From OLB11 sp041392835 (lineage in GTDB: Bacteria; Bacteroidota; Bacteroidia; Chitinophagales; Chitinophagaceae): a stretch of DNA of 64,000 nt. The position numbers and the translations under genes are program-made. Of this stretch, positions 52,582 through 61,944 are shown one piece after another (positions within the stretch are counted from its first letter, which is position 1; the number at the start of each line of letters is the position of its first letter). The notes under the pieces are model-generated. The model was not told the DNA's origin, did no database searches, and worked only from the letters and a program-made list of their open reading frames with translations. The stretch is from assembly GCA_041392835.1 (NCBI GenBank), contig JAWKLF010000001.1, forward strand, positions 682,001 through 746,000, read 5' to 3'.

Positions 52582-55386
52582 ATGAAACGATACAAACATT
52601 TTTGGATTTGGTTGCTACTCATTTTTATTAGCACCGCTAGCCAAGCTCAAGACAAAGCCTTGCCTTTCAACAAAAACATACTGAAAGGACAATTGCCCAA
52701 CGGACTCAAATACTTTATACTTCAAAACAAAAAACCTGAAAAGAAAATAGAGCTTAGACTAGCTATCAATGCAGGCTCTATATTAGAAGACAATGACCAA
52801 CTTGGACTTGCGCATTTGATGGAGCACATGAACTTTAATGGCTTGAAAAATTTTCCAAAAAATGAAGTGGTTCATTATTTGCAAAGCATAGGTGTAGATT
52901 TTGGTGCCGACCTCAATGCCTATACTAGCTTTGACGAAACTGTATATATACTTCCTATACCAGCCGATGATAAAACTAAAATTGAAAGAGGATTTCAAAT
53001 TATAGCCGACTGGAGTGGCGCAGCCTTGCTCGAAAATGACGAGATAGATAAAGAACGTAATGTGGTTTTGGAAGAAAGCCGATTAGGCAAAGGAGCTGAT
53101 GATAGAATGATGAAAATATGGCTTCCAGAATACTTAAATGGCTCTCTCTATGCAGACAGACTTCCAATAGGCGATGATGAGTTATTAAAAAACTTTAAAC
53201 ATGATGTCATTAAACGTTTTCATCGAGATTGGTATAGACCCAATTTGCAAGCTGTAATCGTAGTAGGCGATATAGACCCTAAAGAAGCAGAACGATTGAT
53301 TATAGAAAAATTTTCTGGTTTTAAAAATCCAAACAACGAGCGCGCTAGACCAGACATCATAGACATACCCTTTAGAGCTGAAAGTAAAGCTATGGTATTG
53401 AACGATAAAGAATCGCCTTATACTATGGTACAAATAATTGGCAATAGCAAGCAACATCGTGCTGCTACTACCGAAAGCGGATATATAGAAGACATCATGG
53501 CTAAAGCTATTTTAAATAGCATGTTTGGTGCTCGCTTTGACGAAATTAGACAAGGAGCTAATCCACCTTTTGTATTTGCAGCCTCACAACTTGGCGAAGG
53601 CTGGGCTAGACACTGGGAAAACTTTCAACAATTTGCTATTTGTGGCAATGATAAAATAAAAGAGGCTACCACAGCCCTCATCACAGAAGCTATGAAAGTA
53701 AAGCGATATGGGTTTACACAATCAGAACTAGACCGTGCTAAAGCAGATTTTTTGGCCAACTACGAAAAACAATACAATGAAAGAGATAAAACAGACTCCA
53801 AAGCATTAGTCAATGAATTGGTTCGTCATTTCTTAACCAATGAGTGTGTGCCAGGCATAGCTTGGGAATATGAATTTGTGAAAAACAATATTGACAAAAT
53901 TACACTTCGTGGTATTTCTAAATATTATAATGACATTAATATAGATCAAGGATATTTTGCACTGGTAACTACAAAACCAAGTGACAAACTGCCAACCAAT
54001 GAGGATTTGCGGACATATGTGGAGCAAGCTCTAAGAGCCGATGTGCAAGCTTATACCGAAAAAGCATTACCTACCTCTTTATTAGAAAAAGAACCCCAAC
54101 CTGGAAAAGTAACTACAGAAACTAAAAATGCCAAATTAGGTACAACCACTTGGACCTTGAGCAATGGTGCTACCGTAACTTACAAAAAGACAGATTTTAA
54201 AAATGATGAAATCATGTTTAGTGCTTATCGTATGGGAGGTTCATCGCTTTATGAAGGAAAAGATTTTATGAGTGCCGACTTTAGTAATAATGTCGTTGAT
54301 GAAATGGGCTATGGACAATTTACCAATAGCGATTTGCAAAAATTTCTAAGTGGCAAAACACTTAGCGTTAGCCCAGTAATAGTAACCAATATGGAAATGA
54401 TTAATGGCCGATCTACCAACAAAGATTTTGTAACAGCGATGCAATTATTGTATTTAAAATGTACATCACCAAGAATGGATGAAGAACTTTTTGCTGCTTT
54501 TAAAAATAAAAATATTCAAATTATGGCAGAACAAAAATCGGACCCTCAAACCCATTTCTTTGATTCTTTAAGCCAATATCAGTATAAAAATCATCCAAGA
54601 AGTAAAGACATTTATTCTGCTGAAGATTTTGAAAGCATACAAATGAATAATGCAGTAGCTTTTTACAAACAACGCTTTGAAACGGCCTATGGCATGCACT
54701 ATTATTTTGTGGGAAGTATAGATGAAAGTCAATTCAAAGCCACCATAGAAAAATATATTGGCGGGCTAAGTGGCCAAAAAGTAGTGACTACTTTTAAAGA
54801 TATTAAAATGGACGACCGAACTGGCGATAACAATTTTACATTTAAAAAAGGAAGTGAACCCAAAAGTATGGTGATAGAAAAAATGTATTCCAATACTAAA
54901 TACAATGCAGAAGATGAATTGCCAATGAAACTGCTTACTGAGGTCATCAACAATCGTATTACAGACATTATTCGTGAGAAGATGAGCGCTATATATGGTG
55001 GTGGTGTTGGCTTAAGATTAACTAAATTCCCTAAAGAAAAATTTTCTTTGCAAAGTTATTTGCCTTGCGGACCCGAAAATGCAGAAAAAGTAAAAGCGGC
55101 CTTTTGGGATATTATTAGCGAAGTGAAAAAAGCAAACAATATAACTCAGGAAGAGCTAACCAAAGCAAGAGAAACGGCTATACAAAAAAACAATGTGAGT
55201 ATCAAAACAAACGGCTATTGGATGTCTGCGCTAAGCAAGGCAGATCAATATGGGCTTAACCCCAATGAGATTTTAGAGCTTGAAAGCAAACTAAAAAGTA
55301 TAAAACCTTCAGACCTTACAGCCATCGCTGTTAAGTATCTTAGTAAAGGAGATAAAATACATGCCTTACTGATGCCAGAAAATTAG
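52582..55386 (+). CDS. M16 family metalloprotease (pitrilysin type), secreted
   Basis: Zinc protease in the periplasm or on the surface, probably degrading oligopeptides. The 934 residues include a signal peptide (about 1-22, ISTASQAQ), and two M16 halves: in the first, the inverted zinc motif H78-L-M-E81-H82 in AHLMEHMNFNG with the downstream Glu; the second half (about 500-930) lacks the motif, as usual for the C-terminal partner. NGLKYFILQNKKPEKKIELRL is the family opening. A terminator follows at 55408. It is convergent with the caspase-like gene. Substrate unknown. Confidence 0.92.
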   Translation: MKRYKHFWIWLLLIFISTASQAQDKALPFNKNILKGQLPNGLKYFILQNKKPEKKIELRLAINAGSILEDNDQLGLAHLMEHMNFNGLKNFPKNEVVHYLQSIGVDFGADLNAYTSFDETVYILPIPADDKTKIERGFQIIADWSGAALLENDEIDKERNVVLEESRLGKGADDRMMKIWLPEYLNGSLYADRLPIGDDELLKNFKHDVIKRFHRDWYRPNLQAVIVVGDIDPKEAERLIIEKFSGFKNPNNERARPDIIDIPFRAESKAMVLNDKESPYTMVQIIGNSKQHRAATTESGYIEDIMAKAILNSMFGARFDEIRQGANPPFVFAASQLGEGWARHWENFQQFAICGNDKIKEATTALITEAMKVKRYGFTQSELDRAKADFLANYEKQYNERDKTDSKALVNELVRHFLTNECVPGIAWEYEFVKNNIDKITLRGISKYYNDINIDQGYFALVTTKPSDKLPTNEDLRTYVEQALRADVQAYTEKALPTSLLEKEPQPGKVTTETKNAKLGTTTWTLSNGATVTYKKTDFKNDEIMFSAYRMGGSSLYEGKDFMSADFSNNVVDEMGYGQFTNSDLQKFLSGKTLSVSPVIVTNMEMINGRSTNKDFVTAMQLLYLKCTSPRMDEELFAAFKNKNIQIMAEQKSDPQTHFFDSLSQYQYKNHPRSKDIYSAEDFESIQMNNAVAFYKQRFETAYGMHYYFVGSIDESQFKATIEKYIGGLSGQKVVTTFKDIKMDDRTGDNNFTFKKGSEPKSMVIEKMYSNTKYNAEDELPMKLLTEVINNRITDIIREKMSAIYGGGVGLRLTKFPKEKFSLQSYLPCGPENAEKVKAAFWDIISEVKKANNITQEELTKARETAIQKNNVSIKTNGYWMSALSKADQYGLNPNEILELESKLKSIKPSDLTAIAVKYLSKGDKIHALLMPEN

Positions 55387-55407
55387 CATGTCCAATTTAG
55401 GGTATTA

Positions 55408-55444
55408 AAAAGAGCGGTTTATGAAATCAACCGCTCTTTTTTTT
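55408..55444. terminator. Rho-independent terminator after the M16 protease
   Basis: Stem AGAGCGGTT/AACCGCTCT with nine-base loop, A-rich left and T run right; usable by both convergent genes. Confidence 0.9.
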
Positions 55445-55505
55445 ATGCCCTATTTTGAAATAACTAATCTTCTTAATCGATTATATCCGTTGTGAATGTA
55501 TATTA

Positions 55506-57686
55506 CTATAACACATGTTCTGCCATTTGTATTTTGAATGCTTTTAAATAAAGAGCGCCCATATTTTTGTGTGGTGGCACATAATCGTTAAACTTATCTT
55601 TTAGTGCTTCATTATTCATTTGCTTAGCTACTTCATCCCAAAGTTCTATCCAATTGACATCTTTGCCGGCCAACATTCTATCATTAAATTGTTTTAAGAT
55701 AGGGTCCGTAACGTGCATAGTGCCTGTTTGCTTACTCGATATGATATGTGCATCTTCTGATGAGTCTAATATAGAAGAAAGATTGTGATAACCTCCACAA
55801 GAACCTAATATAACTACTTTGTTATAGCTTTTTAGATTTTTAAGCGTCAGTGGCAAGTGATAGCTATGACCCCTGTGTATAACTACTTTGGGTTGTATGC
55901 CTTGTTCTGCCAAATATTTATTTAGTGCTATTTGTGCTTCTTCGTCTTGTGGTTCATCCAATGGTCTATTGGCATATACGATAGTATTATTTCCTTTTTT
56001 AGAACTTAGCATTACCCACTGAGCCGATTCTTTTTTGTCCCAATCGCTTGCAGGATAGTTGCTTAAAAAACTAGAGAAAGAAGACTTGCCATCTTCGTCG
56101 CCATAAAAATAAACTTGCTGATATACTGTGCCTTCATCTGTAAGCGAACTATAGGGTACATAGGAGATAGGTGGTACTTTTAATTCGGCTTGTAAGTCTT
56201 CGCTTCTTAGCTCAGGGTTTACTAATGATGTAGTAAGGGTATGGAGTAAAAAATAAGTAATTAATCCTCGCTTACTATTTTCTGCATAGGTTCTTTCGTA
56301 GTTTTCTTTTAATCTTTCTAATAAGAAATCGATTAGGTCATCATCATGAATACTACCTATGGCATCTGCTACATCTACAGCATCTTCTACATCGGTTTCT
56401 GCATTTTTATCAATATTACTAACAAAAGAATTCATTAACACATTGCGATTGGGTGCATCCATTGTTTTTAAAAACTCATCGAGTTTATTATATCCAGCAC
56501 ACATTCTGATAAAGGTTCTAAATTTATCATTGTTCAATTGTTTTAAAAAGGCATCGCCTTTTGTTGGGTTCATTTTATCGAGCATTCTGTTAAAGCTGCC
56601 TACAAATGTGCTGGTATAAATTTCATCACTACACAATACCATCAAATAATAAATTTCATCTGCCGTAAGAGGTTCTATACACTTAAATCGAGTAGCATCG
56701 GGCGAGTCGTGTAGCTCATTCATAAGTCTTACATATTCTAAGGCCTGCAATTTAGATTCGCGCTCAAGCACACGTCGAGACATCTTGGTATTTTTTTGTC
56801 TTTGTTTTACCAAGCTTCTATAATATGATGCATTGTCTTTTGTATATTCATTGACCTGAGCTATAGTCAAGTTGCCTGCATACAAATCATCTAGATAGGT
56901 TATGGCTCTCAAAGAATTATTGGACTTGTCTGCTATTTCTACAATTTTTTTCACCAAGGGGTCTTTACTTTTTCGTACAGCATATCGTTCTGCAGATGTG
57001 CTTTTGGCATACTCCAATATTAAGCTTGGTTTTTGAGGAGCTAAATACGTCATGAGGTCGCTGGCCGCTTCCATATTGGAAAATTCTCTAAATTTTTTAA
57101 TCATTTCATCTGGATAGTTTTTGACCATGTTTTTGTAAACTGCATCTATAGCTTGTTTATCATCCTTGAACAAATGCATGCTACCATATAGTGAGCGAGA
57201 AAAATGTGTATTGATATAGTCTACCAAAGGCTCTTCTTTATCTATTTTTTTATAGAGCACTTCATAGTTGTTTATTAAATCTACATAATAGTCTGGATTG
57301 TTTTTGGCATAGCCTATTTCTCTTACAAAAGACTTCATGTATTCTTCAATATTGCGTAGTTGTGTTATTTTTTTCCAGTGATCGAGTGGTAAATTTTCTA
57401 TTGCTATTTGATACTGATCTACTTTTTGAATAATGCTCTTCGTTAATTTTTCCGAAGCACTGGTATTGCCATATACTTCTATTTTGGAATCTTTTTTTCC
57501 ATCTGCGGCATCGGCCTGAGCTTGAAGATTATCTATTTTGTCATGCGACAGCTGTCTGTTTATAGGCACAGGAGTCCAAATTTCGCTAGATGTCCAAGGG
57601 TCTTTTTTTACGGAATAATCTTTTTGTGCCGAAAGGGATACAGAATGAATTGTAAATAATAGTACGTAGAAAAAATATTTTTTCAT
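55506..57686 (-). CDS. Secreted protein with a C-terminal caspase/gingipain-like (clan CD) His-Cys pair
   Basis: A 726-residue exported protein that I cannot place in a named family. Signal peptide MKKYFFYVLLFTIHSVSLSAQ (ATG 57686, preferred over 57713). A long helical region (about 60-470) of repeated Lys/Glu/Tyr-rich helices follows. The last ~170 residues look like a clan CD peptidase fold: a hydrophobic strand ending VVIHRGHSYH (His near 604 and 607), 23 residues later a second hydrophobic strand ending VVILGSCGGY (Cys 630), the normal order and spacing of a His-Cys dyad, then SSKQTGTMHV. It may be a secreted cysteine protease or an inactive relative; no T9SS tail is seen. Convergent with the M16 protease. 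Confidence 0.65.
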   Translation of the reverse strand: MKKYFFYVLLFTIHSVSLSAQKDYSVKKDPWTSSEIWTPVPINRQLSHDKIDNLQAQADAADGKKDSKIEVYGNTSASEKLTKSIIQKVDQYQIAIENLPLDHWKKITQLRNIEEYMKSFVREIGYAKNNPDYYVDLINNYEVLYKKIDKEEPLVDYINTHFSRSLYGSMHLFKDDKQAIDAVYKNMVKNYPDEMIKKFREFSNMEAASDLMTYLAPQKPSLILEYAKSTSAERYAVRKSKDPLVKKIVEIADKSNNSLRAITYLDDLYAGNLTIAQVNEYTKDNASYYRSLVKQRQKNTKMSRRVLERESKLQALEYVRLMNELHDSPDATRFKCIEPLTADEIYYLMVLCSDEIYTSTFVGSFNRMLDKMNPTKGDAFLKQLNNDKFRTFIRMCAGYNKLDEFLKTMDAPNRNVLMNSFVSNIDKNAETDVEDAVDVADAIGSIHDDDLIDFLLERLKENYERTYAENSKRGLITYFLLHTLTTSLVNPELRSEDLQAELKVPPISYVPYSSLTDEGTVYQQVYFYGDEDGKSSFSSFLSNYPASDWDKKESAQWVMLSSKKGNNTIVYANRPLDEPQDEEAQIALNKYLAEQGIQPKVVIHRGHSYHLPLTLKNLKSYNKVVILGSCGGYHNLSSILDSSEDAHIISSKQTGTMHVTDPILKQFNDRMLAGKDVNWIELWDEVAKQMNNEALKDKFNDYVPPHKNMGALYLKAFKIQMAEHVL

Positions 57687-57786
57687 GTGCATGTAAAGTA
57701 TGGATTTGTACAAATATAAAAAGCAAAAACAGCTAAACCTATGGTATTAGGTTTACTTTAACGCAACAGGAACTTTTCAAAAATAA

Positions 57787-58863
57787 TTAGGCAGACCCTA
57801 GCCGTTTTAAATAATGAAAATGTGAGGCTATAGCATTTCTAAATGTAGGGAAGGCATGATACGTAATATTAAGATCTTCACAAGTTTGTCTTACTATTTT
57901 ACTTATTTCGGGATAATGAATGTGCGAAATTTTTGGAAACAAATGATGCTCTACTTGATAATTTAATCCACCAACTAACCATGATATGACTTTATTGTTC
58001 ATGGCAAAATTGGCTGTTGTGTTTACTTGATGTAGCGCCCATTCGTTTGTAATTTTATTTTGATCATTGGGTGCAGGAAACTCTGTTTCTTCTACTGAAT
58101 GTGCCATTTGAAAGACTATTGCAAGCGTGATACCTAATACACCATGCATAATAAAAAAGCCCAGCAAGGCCTTTTGCCAACCAAGCACAACAATGGGCAA
58201 TATCAAAAAGAATCCTAAATTAAGTAGCTTACCTAACCAAAAAATAATGTGATCGCTGGTTTTCATGGTTCTAATTTCCATGCTTTGTATTTTTTTGGTA
58301 GCCACTTTAAAATAGTCATCAAACAATATCCAATTGATAGTTGTAAAAAAATAAAGCACCAAAGAATAGATGTGTTGGTATTTATGAAACCATAATTTAT
58401 GCTGATGAGGACTTAATCTAAACATGGGATATTTAGTAATATCATCATCTAAACCATCAATATTGGTATAGGTATGATGCAAAATATTATGTTTTATTTT
58501 CCACATAAAGGTGCTACCACCCATGAGGTCGCCACCCAAAAAAGCAATTATATTGTTTAGTTTTGTATTATCGCTATAGCTTCCATGTGCGGCATCGTGC
58601 ATCACATTAAAACCGATAGTAGATTGAACAAATCCGATAGCGCCCCATACTATACAATACACATACAAAGGCATGGTTAGGCTCAAGCTTAGCGTTAGAA
58701 GTGTAAATAAAACGGTCAATAAAATAATGGTTTTAAAGTATAATTTCCAATTGCCACGCTGAGGTAAATTGGATATAGTAAAATACGCTTGTATTCTTTC
58801 ATCCAATAATTCTTTAAATGGTTTGGGGTTGTTGACAAAGGTAACTTTGGTAGTAGCAGACAT
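57787..58863 (-). CDS. Fatty-acid desaturase (front-end type, acyl-CoA/acyl-lipid)
   Basis: Di-iron membrane enzyme inserting double bases bonds, i.e. carbon-carbon double bonds, in fatty acyl chains to tune membrane fluidity. The 358 residues have three histidine boxes: HDAAHGSY (89-96), HNILHHTY (125-132) and QVEHH (303-307). The Gln in place of the first His in the third box marks the front-end desaturase group related to delta-6 and delta-5 enzymes; no cytochrome b5 domain is present, so an external electron donor is needed. About four hydrophobic segments lie between. Divergent from the methyltransferase gene. Confidence 0.92.
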   Translation of the reverse strand: MSATTKVTFVNNPKPFKELLDERIQAYFTISNLPQRGNWKLYFKTIILLTVLFTLLTLSLSLTMPLYVYCIVWGAIGFVQSTIGFNVMHDAAHGSYSDNTKLNNIIAFLGGDLMGGSTFMWKIKHNILHHTYTNIDGLDDDITKYPMFRLSPHQHKLWFHKYQHIYSLVLYFFTTINWILFDDYFKVATKKIQSMEIRTMKTSDHIIFWLGKLLNLGFFLILPIVVLGWQKALLGFFIMHGVLGITLAIVFQMAHSVEETEFPAPNDQNKITNEWALHQVNTTANFAMNNKVISWLVGGLNYQVEHHLFPKISHIHYPEISKIVRQTCEDLNITYHAFPTFRNAIASHFHYLKRLGSA

Positions 58864-59001
58864 AATTTAAGAATTGCTTTGCAAAAATGCACTTTTCCAT
58901 TGAAATAGCCCCCTTTTTTATTCTAAAATAACGCTTAGATAAGATAGAAATTAATAAAGAAGAGATTATTGCTTTGCCTTAAAAATTACCGTCCGAATCC
59001 T

Positions 59002-59009
59002 TACTTTTG
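59002..59009 (+). promoter_or_regulatory. TANNTTTG -7 box of the methyltransferase gene
   Basis: TACTTTTG is an exact match ending 19 bases before the TTG start; a TTTG at 58973-58976 is 25 bases further up, slightly long for a -33. Confidence 0.45.
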
Positions 59010-59028
59010 AACTTCATTTAAAAAAAAT

Positions 59029-60309
59029 TTGAATACTCAGCACAAAATAATACATGGCGATAGCCGAAACATGTCCGATATACATGATGAGTCTATTCAC
59101 TTAGTAATCACTTCGCCACCCTATTGGCAGCTCAAAGATTATGGCACCGATACGCAAATAGGTTTTCATGATAGCTATGAAGAGTATATTAATAATTTAA
59201 ACTTGGTATGGAAAGAATGCTACAGAGTATTGCACAAAGGTTGTAAATTATGTATCAATATTGGTGATCAGTTTGCCCGTGCTGCCTATTATGGTCGCTA
59301 TAAAGTAATTCCTATACGACAAGAGATTATAAAATTTTGCGAAGCCATAGGGCTCGACTATATGGGAGCCATTATCTGGAAAAAAGTAACTAATAGCCAT
59401 TCATCCGGTGGTGGTGTGCAAATGGGTTCTTATCCTTTTCCTCGAAATGGTATTTTAAAAATAGATTATGAATTTATTTTAGTATTCAAAAAATTAGGTT
59501 CTGCTCCAAAACCCAGTAAAGAACAAAAAGAACAATCTAAAATGACACCCGAAGAATGGAATACGTATTTTGCAGGTCATTGGCAGTTTTCGGGTGCCAA
59601 ACAAGATAAGCATATCGCAATGTTTCCAGAAGAACTTCCCAAAAGACTTATTAAAATGTTTTCTTTTGTAGGCGAAACCGTCTTAGACCCTTTTGCGGGA
59701 AGTGGCACCACATCTTTAGCTGCATTGCAAGAAAATAGACATTCTATGGGTTACGAAATCAACCCCAATTTTTTACCAATTTTAACCGAAAAAATAAAAA
59801 ACTCTTCTAAGCTCATTTCTAAAGCGCAATTACAAATCGTAAAACAAAAATCTTTTTTGCTCAATTATACGGAAGCCATGCAAAGCATGCCATATGTTTT
59901 TAAAGACCCACATACCTTAGATAAAAAAATAAATATTAAAGAAAAAACCTATGGCTCAGTCATAGATGCCCAAGGAAAAAGAAATACACAAGCACTTTTT
60001 CAAGTAACTGGCATTATTAGTGCTACCGAACTAATGCTTAGCAACAAACAAAAAATAAAATTGTTGGGCTTGCAAGTTGCTAGCAAACACAAAGCCAAAG
60101 CCATGGCATTTTTGGAACAAAAAACCAAAGGCAAAAAAGTTTTTTTTAAAACCGATACAGACCACCCCTTGGATAGTGTATATCTCTATTTAGAAAATAA
60201 AACATTTATAAATGCACATCTCATCAAACAGGGCTTGGCATCGGTGTCCAAGAAAATAGATTTTAAGCACAAGCAGCGCTTTGTGAAATATGAGCAAGAA
60301 ACAAAGTAG
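59029..60309 (+). CDS. DNA methyltransferase (beta-type, N4/N6) fused to a staphylococcal nuclease-like domain
   Basis: A 426-residue two-domain protein. Residues 1-265 are a beta-class amino-methyltransferase: catalytic motif IV TSPPYW (28-33) first, then a target-recognition region (YGRYKVIPIRQEI, TNSHSSGGGVQMGSYPFPRN), and the SAM motif I DPFAGSGTT (220-228) last. The SPPYW form is seen in both m4C and m6A enzymes. Residues about 325-426 resemble an SNase/TNase OB-fold: IKLLGLQV, AFLEQKTKGKKVFFKTD, DSVYLYLENKTFINAHLIKQ, GLASVSK; the Arg of the usual GR-LAYV motif is absent (HPLDSVYLYL). No restriction enzyme gene is adjacent. Start is TTG 59029. Confidence 0.85.
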   Translation: MNTQHKIIHGDSRNMSDIHDESIHLVITSPPYWQLKDYGTDTQIGFHDSYEEYINNLNLVWKECYRVLHKGCKLCINIGDQFARAAYYGRYKVIPIRQEIIKFCEAIGLDYMGAIIWKKVTNSHSSGGGVQMGSYPFPRNGILKIDYEFILVFKKLGSAPKPSKEQKEQSKMTPEEWNTYFAGHWQFSGAKQDKHIAMFPEELPKRLIKMFSFVGETVLDPFAGSGTTSLAALQENRHSMGYEINPNFLPILTEKIKNSSKLISKAQLQIVKQKSFLLNYTEAMQSMPYVFKDPHTLDKKINIKEKTYGSVIDAQGKRNTQALFQVTGIISATELMLSNKQKIKLLGLQVASKHKAKAMAFLEQKTKGKKVFFKTDTDHPLDSVYLYLENKTFINAHLIKQGLASVSKKIDFKHKQRFVKYEQETK

Positions 60310-60324
60310 CAAGTATTGTTGCTT

Positions 60325-60332
60325 TACCTTTG
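60325..60332 (+). promoter_or_regulatory. TANNTTTG box of the aminotransferase gene
   Basis: TACCTTTG ends six bases before the ATG at 60339; it lies in the 29-base gap after the methyltransferase gene. A leaderless start is suggested. Confidence 0.45.
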
Positions 60333-60338
60333 TAATGT

Positions 60339-61517
60339 ATGAATCAGCGTCAATTATTTTTACAACATGTGGCACAAACCTCACAGACACCTTTGGCCTT
60401 TGAAGTATCCAAAGCAGAAGGGGTTTATCTATACGATGCAAACAACAAAAAACACATAGATCTTATAGGGGGCATCAGTGTTTGCCACATTGGGCACGGC
60501 GTGCAAGAAGTACAAGATGCTATTAAAAATCAAGTTGATAAGTACTTACATGTGATGGTATATGGCGAAGTCATACAAAGCCCACAAGTACAATATGCTC
60601 AAAAACTGGCTGAGCTATTACCTGACAATTTGCAGTCTGTATATTTTACAAACAGTGGCACAGAGGCTACCGAAGGAGCTATGAAATTGGCCAAGCGCTA
60701 TACTGGAAGAAGCAAAATGATTTCATTTAAAAACTCTTATCATGGTAGTACACAAGGTGCATTGAGCATTATGGGGAGCGAGTATTGGCAGCAAGCTTTT
60801 AGACCTCTTTTGCCAAACATATTTCAGCATGAATATGGTAGTTATGAAGTGCTCAAGGAAATTGATACACATACAGCCTGCATTATTTTAGAACCCATAC
60901 AAAGCGAAGCTGGTGTAGTAGTTCCCGATACGTTGTGGCTTCAGACTATACGCAAAAAATGTGATGAAACAGGCACCCTTTTAATATTTGACGAAATACA
61001 AACTGCCTTTGGGCGCACTGGGAGTTTATTTAGATTTCAGGAAATCAATGTTGTTCCTGATATATTATTGTTGGGCAAGGCCTTGGGCGGTGGTATGCCA
61101 TTGGGCGCTTTTATAGCATCTAAAAAAATCATGGATAGTTTTACCGAACATCCTGTGTTAGGCCATATTAGCACTTTTGGAGGCCATCCCGTTTGTTGCG
61201 CAGCCGGATTGGCTGCATTACAATATCTATTAAAAAAAGATTTGATAGCTAGCGTAGCCGAAAAAGAAACCCTTTTTAGAACTACATTAAAACATGAAAA
61301 AATACAACAATTAAACAGTTGTGGTCTCTTGATGGCTTTACATTTTGATACGTATGAAAGCAATAAAAAAATCATAGATACATGCATTGAAAAAGGTGTT
61401 TTTACAGATTGGTTTCTCTTTGCGCCACACTGCTTACGTATTGCACCTCCTTTGTCTATCGAAAAAGAAGAGATAGAACAAGCTTGTGAAATTATTTTGC
61501 AATCTATAAATAATTGA
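60339..61517 (+). CDS. Class III aminotransferase (acetylornithine aminotransferase-like)
   Basis: PLP enzyme transferring an omega-amino group, e.g. of acetylornithine, ornithine or gamma-aminobutyrate; the exact substrate cannot be fixed here. The 392 residues show the PLP phosphate motif VYFTNSGTEATEGAMKLAKR (about 107-126), FKNSYHGSTQGALS, LIFDEIQTAFGRTGSLF (Asp that holds the PLP ring), the Schiff-base lysine K247 in LLGKALGGGMPLG and HISTFGGHPVCCAAGLAAL. No arginine biosynthesis genes are adjacent. It follows the methyltransferase gene by 29 bases with its own promoter box, and a terminator follows at 61637. Confidence 0.9.
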   Translation: MNQRQLFLQHVAQTSQTPLAFEVSKAEGVYLYDANNKKHIDLIGGISVCHIGHGVQEVQDAIKNQVDKYLHVMVYGEVIQSPQVQYAQKLAELLPDNLQSVYFTNSGTEATEGAMKLAKRYTGRSKMISFKNSYHGSTQGALSIMGSEYWQQAFRPLLPNIFQHEYGSYEVLKEIDTHTACIILEPIQSEAGVVVPDTLWLQTIRKKCDETGTLLIFDEIQTAFGRTGSLFRFQEINVVPDILLLGKALGGGMPLGAFIASKKIMDSFTEHPVLGHISTFGGHPVCCAAGLAALQYLLKKDLIASVAEKETLFRTTLKHEKIQQLNSCGLLMALHFDTYESNKKIIDTCIEKGVFTDWFLFAPHCLRIAPPLSIEKEEIEQACEIILQSINN

Positions 61518-61636
61518 TTTACAGTATTTTATGACTAAATTGCAGAATTATACACATTTTGGCATGATTTTAGATAACTATATACTGAATGTTTGTTTTT
61601 GTTTTTTGTTTAATTCAGATTGAATTGTTTTAAAGA

Positions 61637-61672
61637 AAAAAAAGCTCCAAGTTATACTTGGAGTTTTTTTTG
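61637..61672 (+). terminator. Rho-independent terminator after the aminotransferase gene
   Basis: Stem CTCCAAG/CTTGGAG with loop TTATA, A run before and T run after. Confidence 0.82.
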
Positions 61673-61827
61673 TGTGGTACTTGCCAATATTAATAGTATT
61701 ATTCTTCGATTTATATTTCCCAAACTTGAGATACAGCAGCTTAAGGTTTATTATCTTTAGTAATAAACACATGAAAGAACTGGCAGAATACAGAGCAGAA
61801 TAATTTTTATCTTTTAAATTGATTATA

Positions 61828-61862
61828 AAAAAAAGCGGCGCACTATGAGTGCCGCTTTTTTT
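61828..61862. terminator. Rho-independent terminator, orphan
   Basis: Stem AAAAGCGGC/GCCGCTTTT around an 11-base loop, with A and T runs. The outer stem resembles the rpsA terminator at 41468. It lies ~80 bases before the T9SS cargo start. Confidence 0.75.
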
Positions 61863-61944
61863 GTTAAAGTTTTTCATTTTTAGACAAAATATATTAACTT
61901 CACTTTTACATTCTAAATTACCATTCAAAAAAAAATATTACACC

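Larger units (their letters stand above)
61518..61944. other. Intergenic region, 427 bases
   Basis: Contains two terminator hairpins (61637-61672 and 61828-61862) and otherwise AT-rich sequence. No open frame of note, no RNA gene. The second hairpin has no gene in front of it and might end an undetected transcript or act on the minus strand. Confidence 0.55.

Noticed and set aside
59029..60309. Classical restriction-modification system
   Set aside because: No restriction endonuclease gene lies within several kilobases on either side; neighbours are a desaturase and an aminotransferase.
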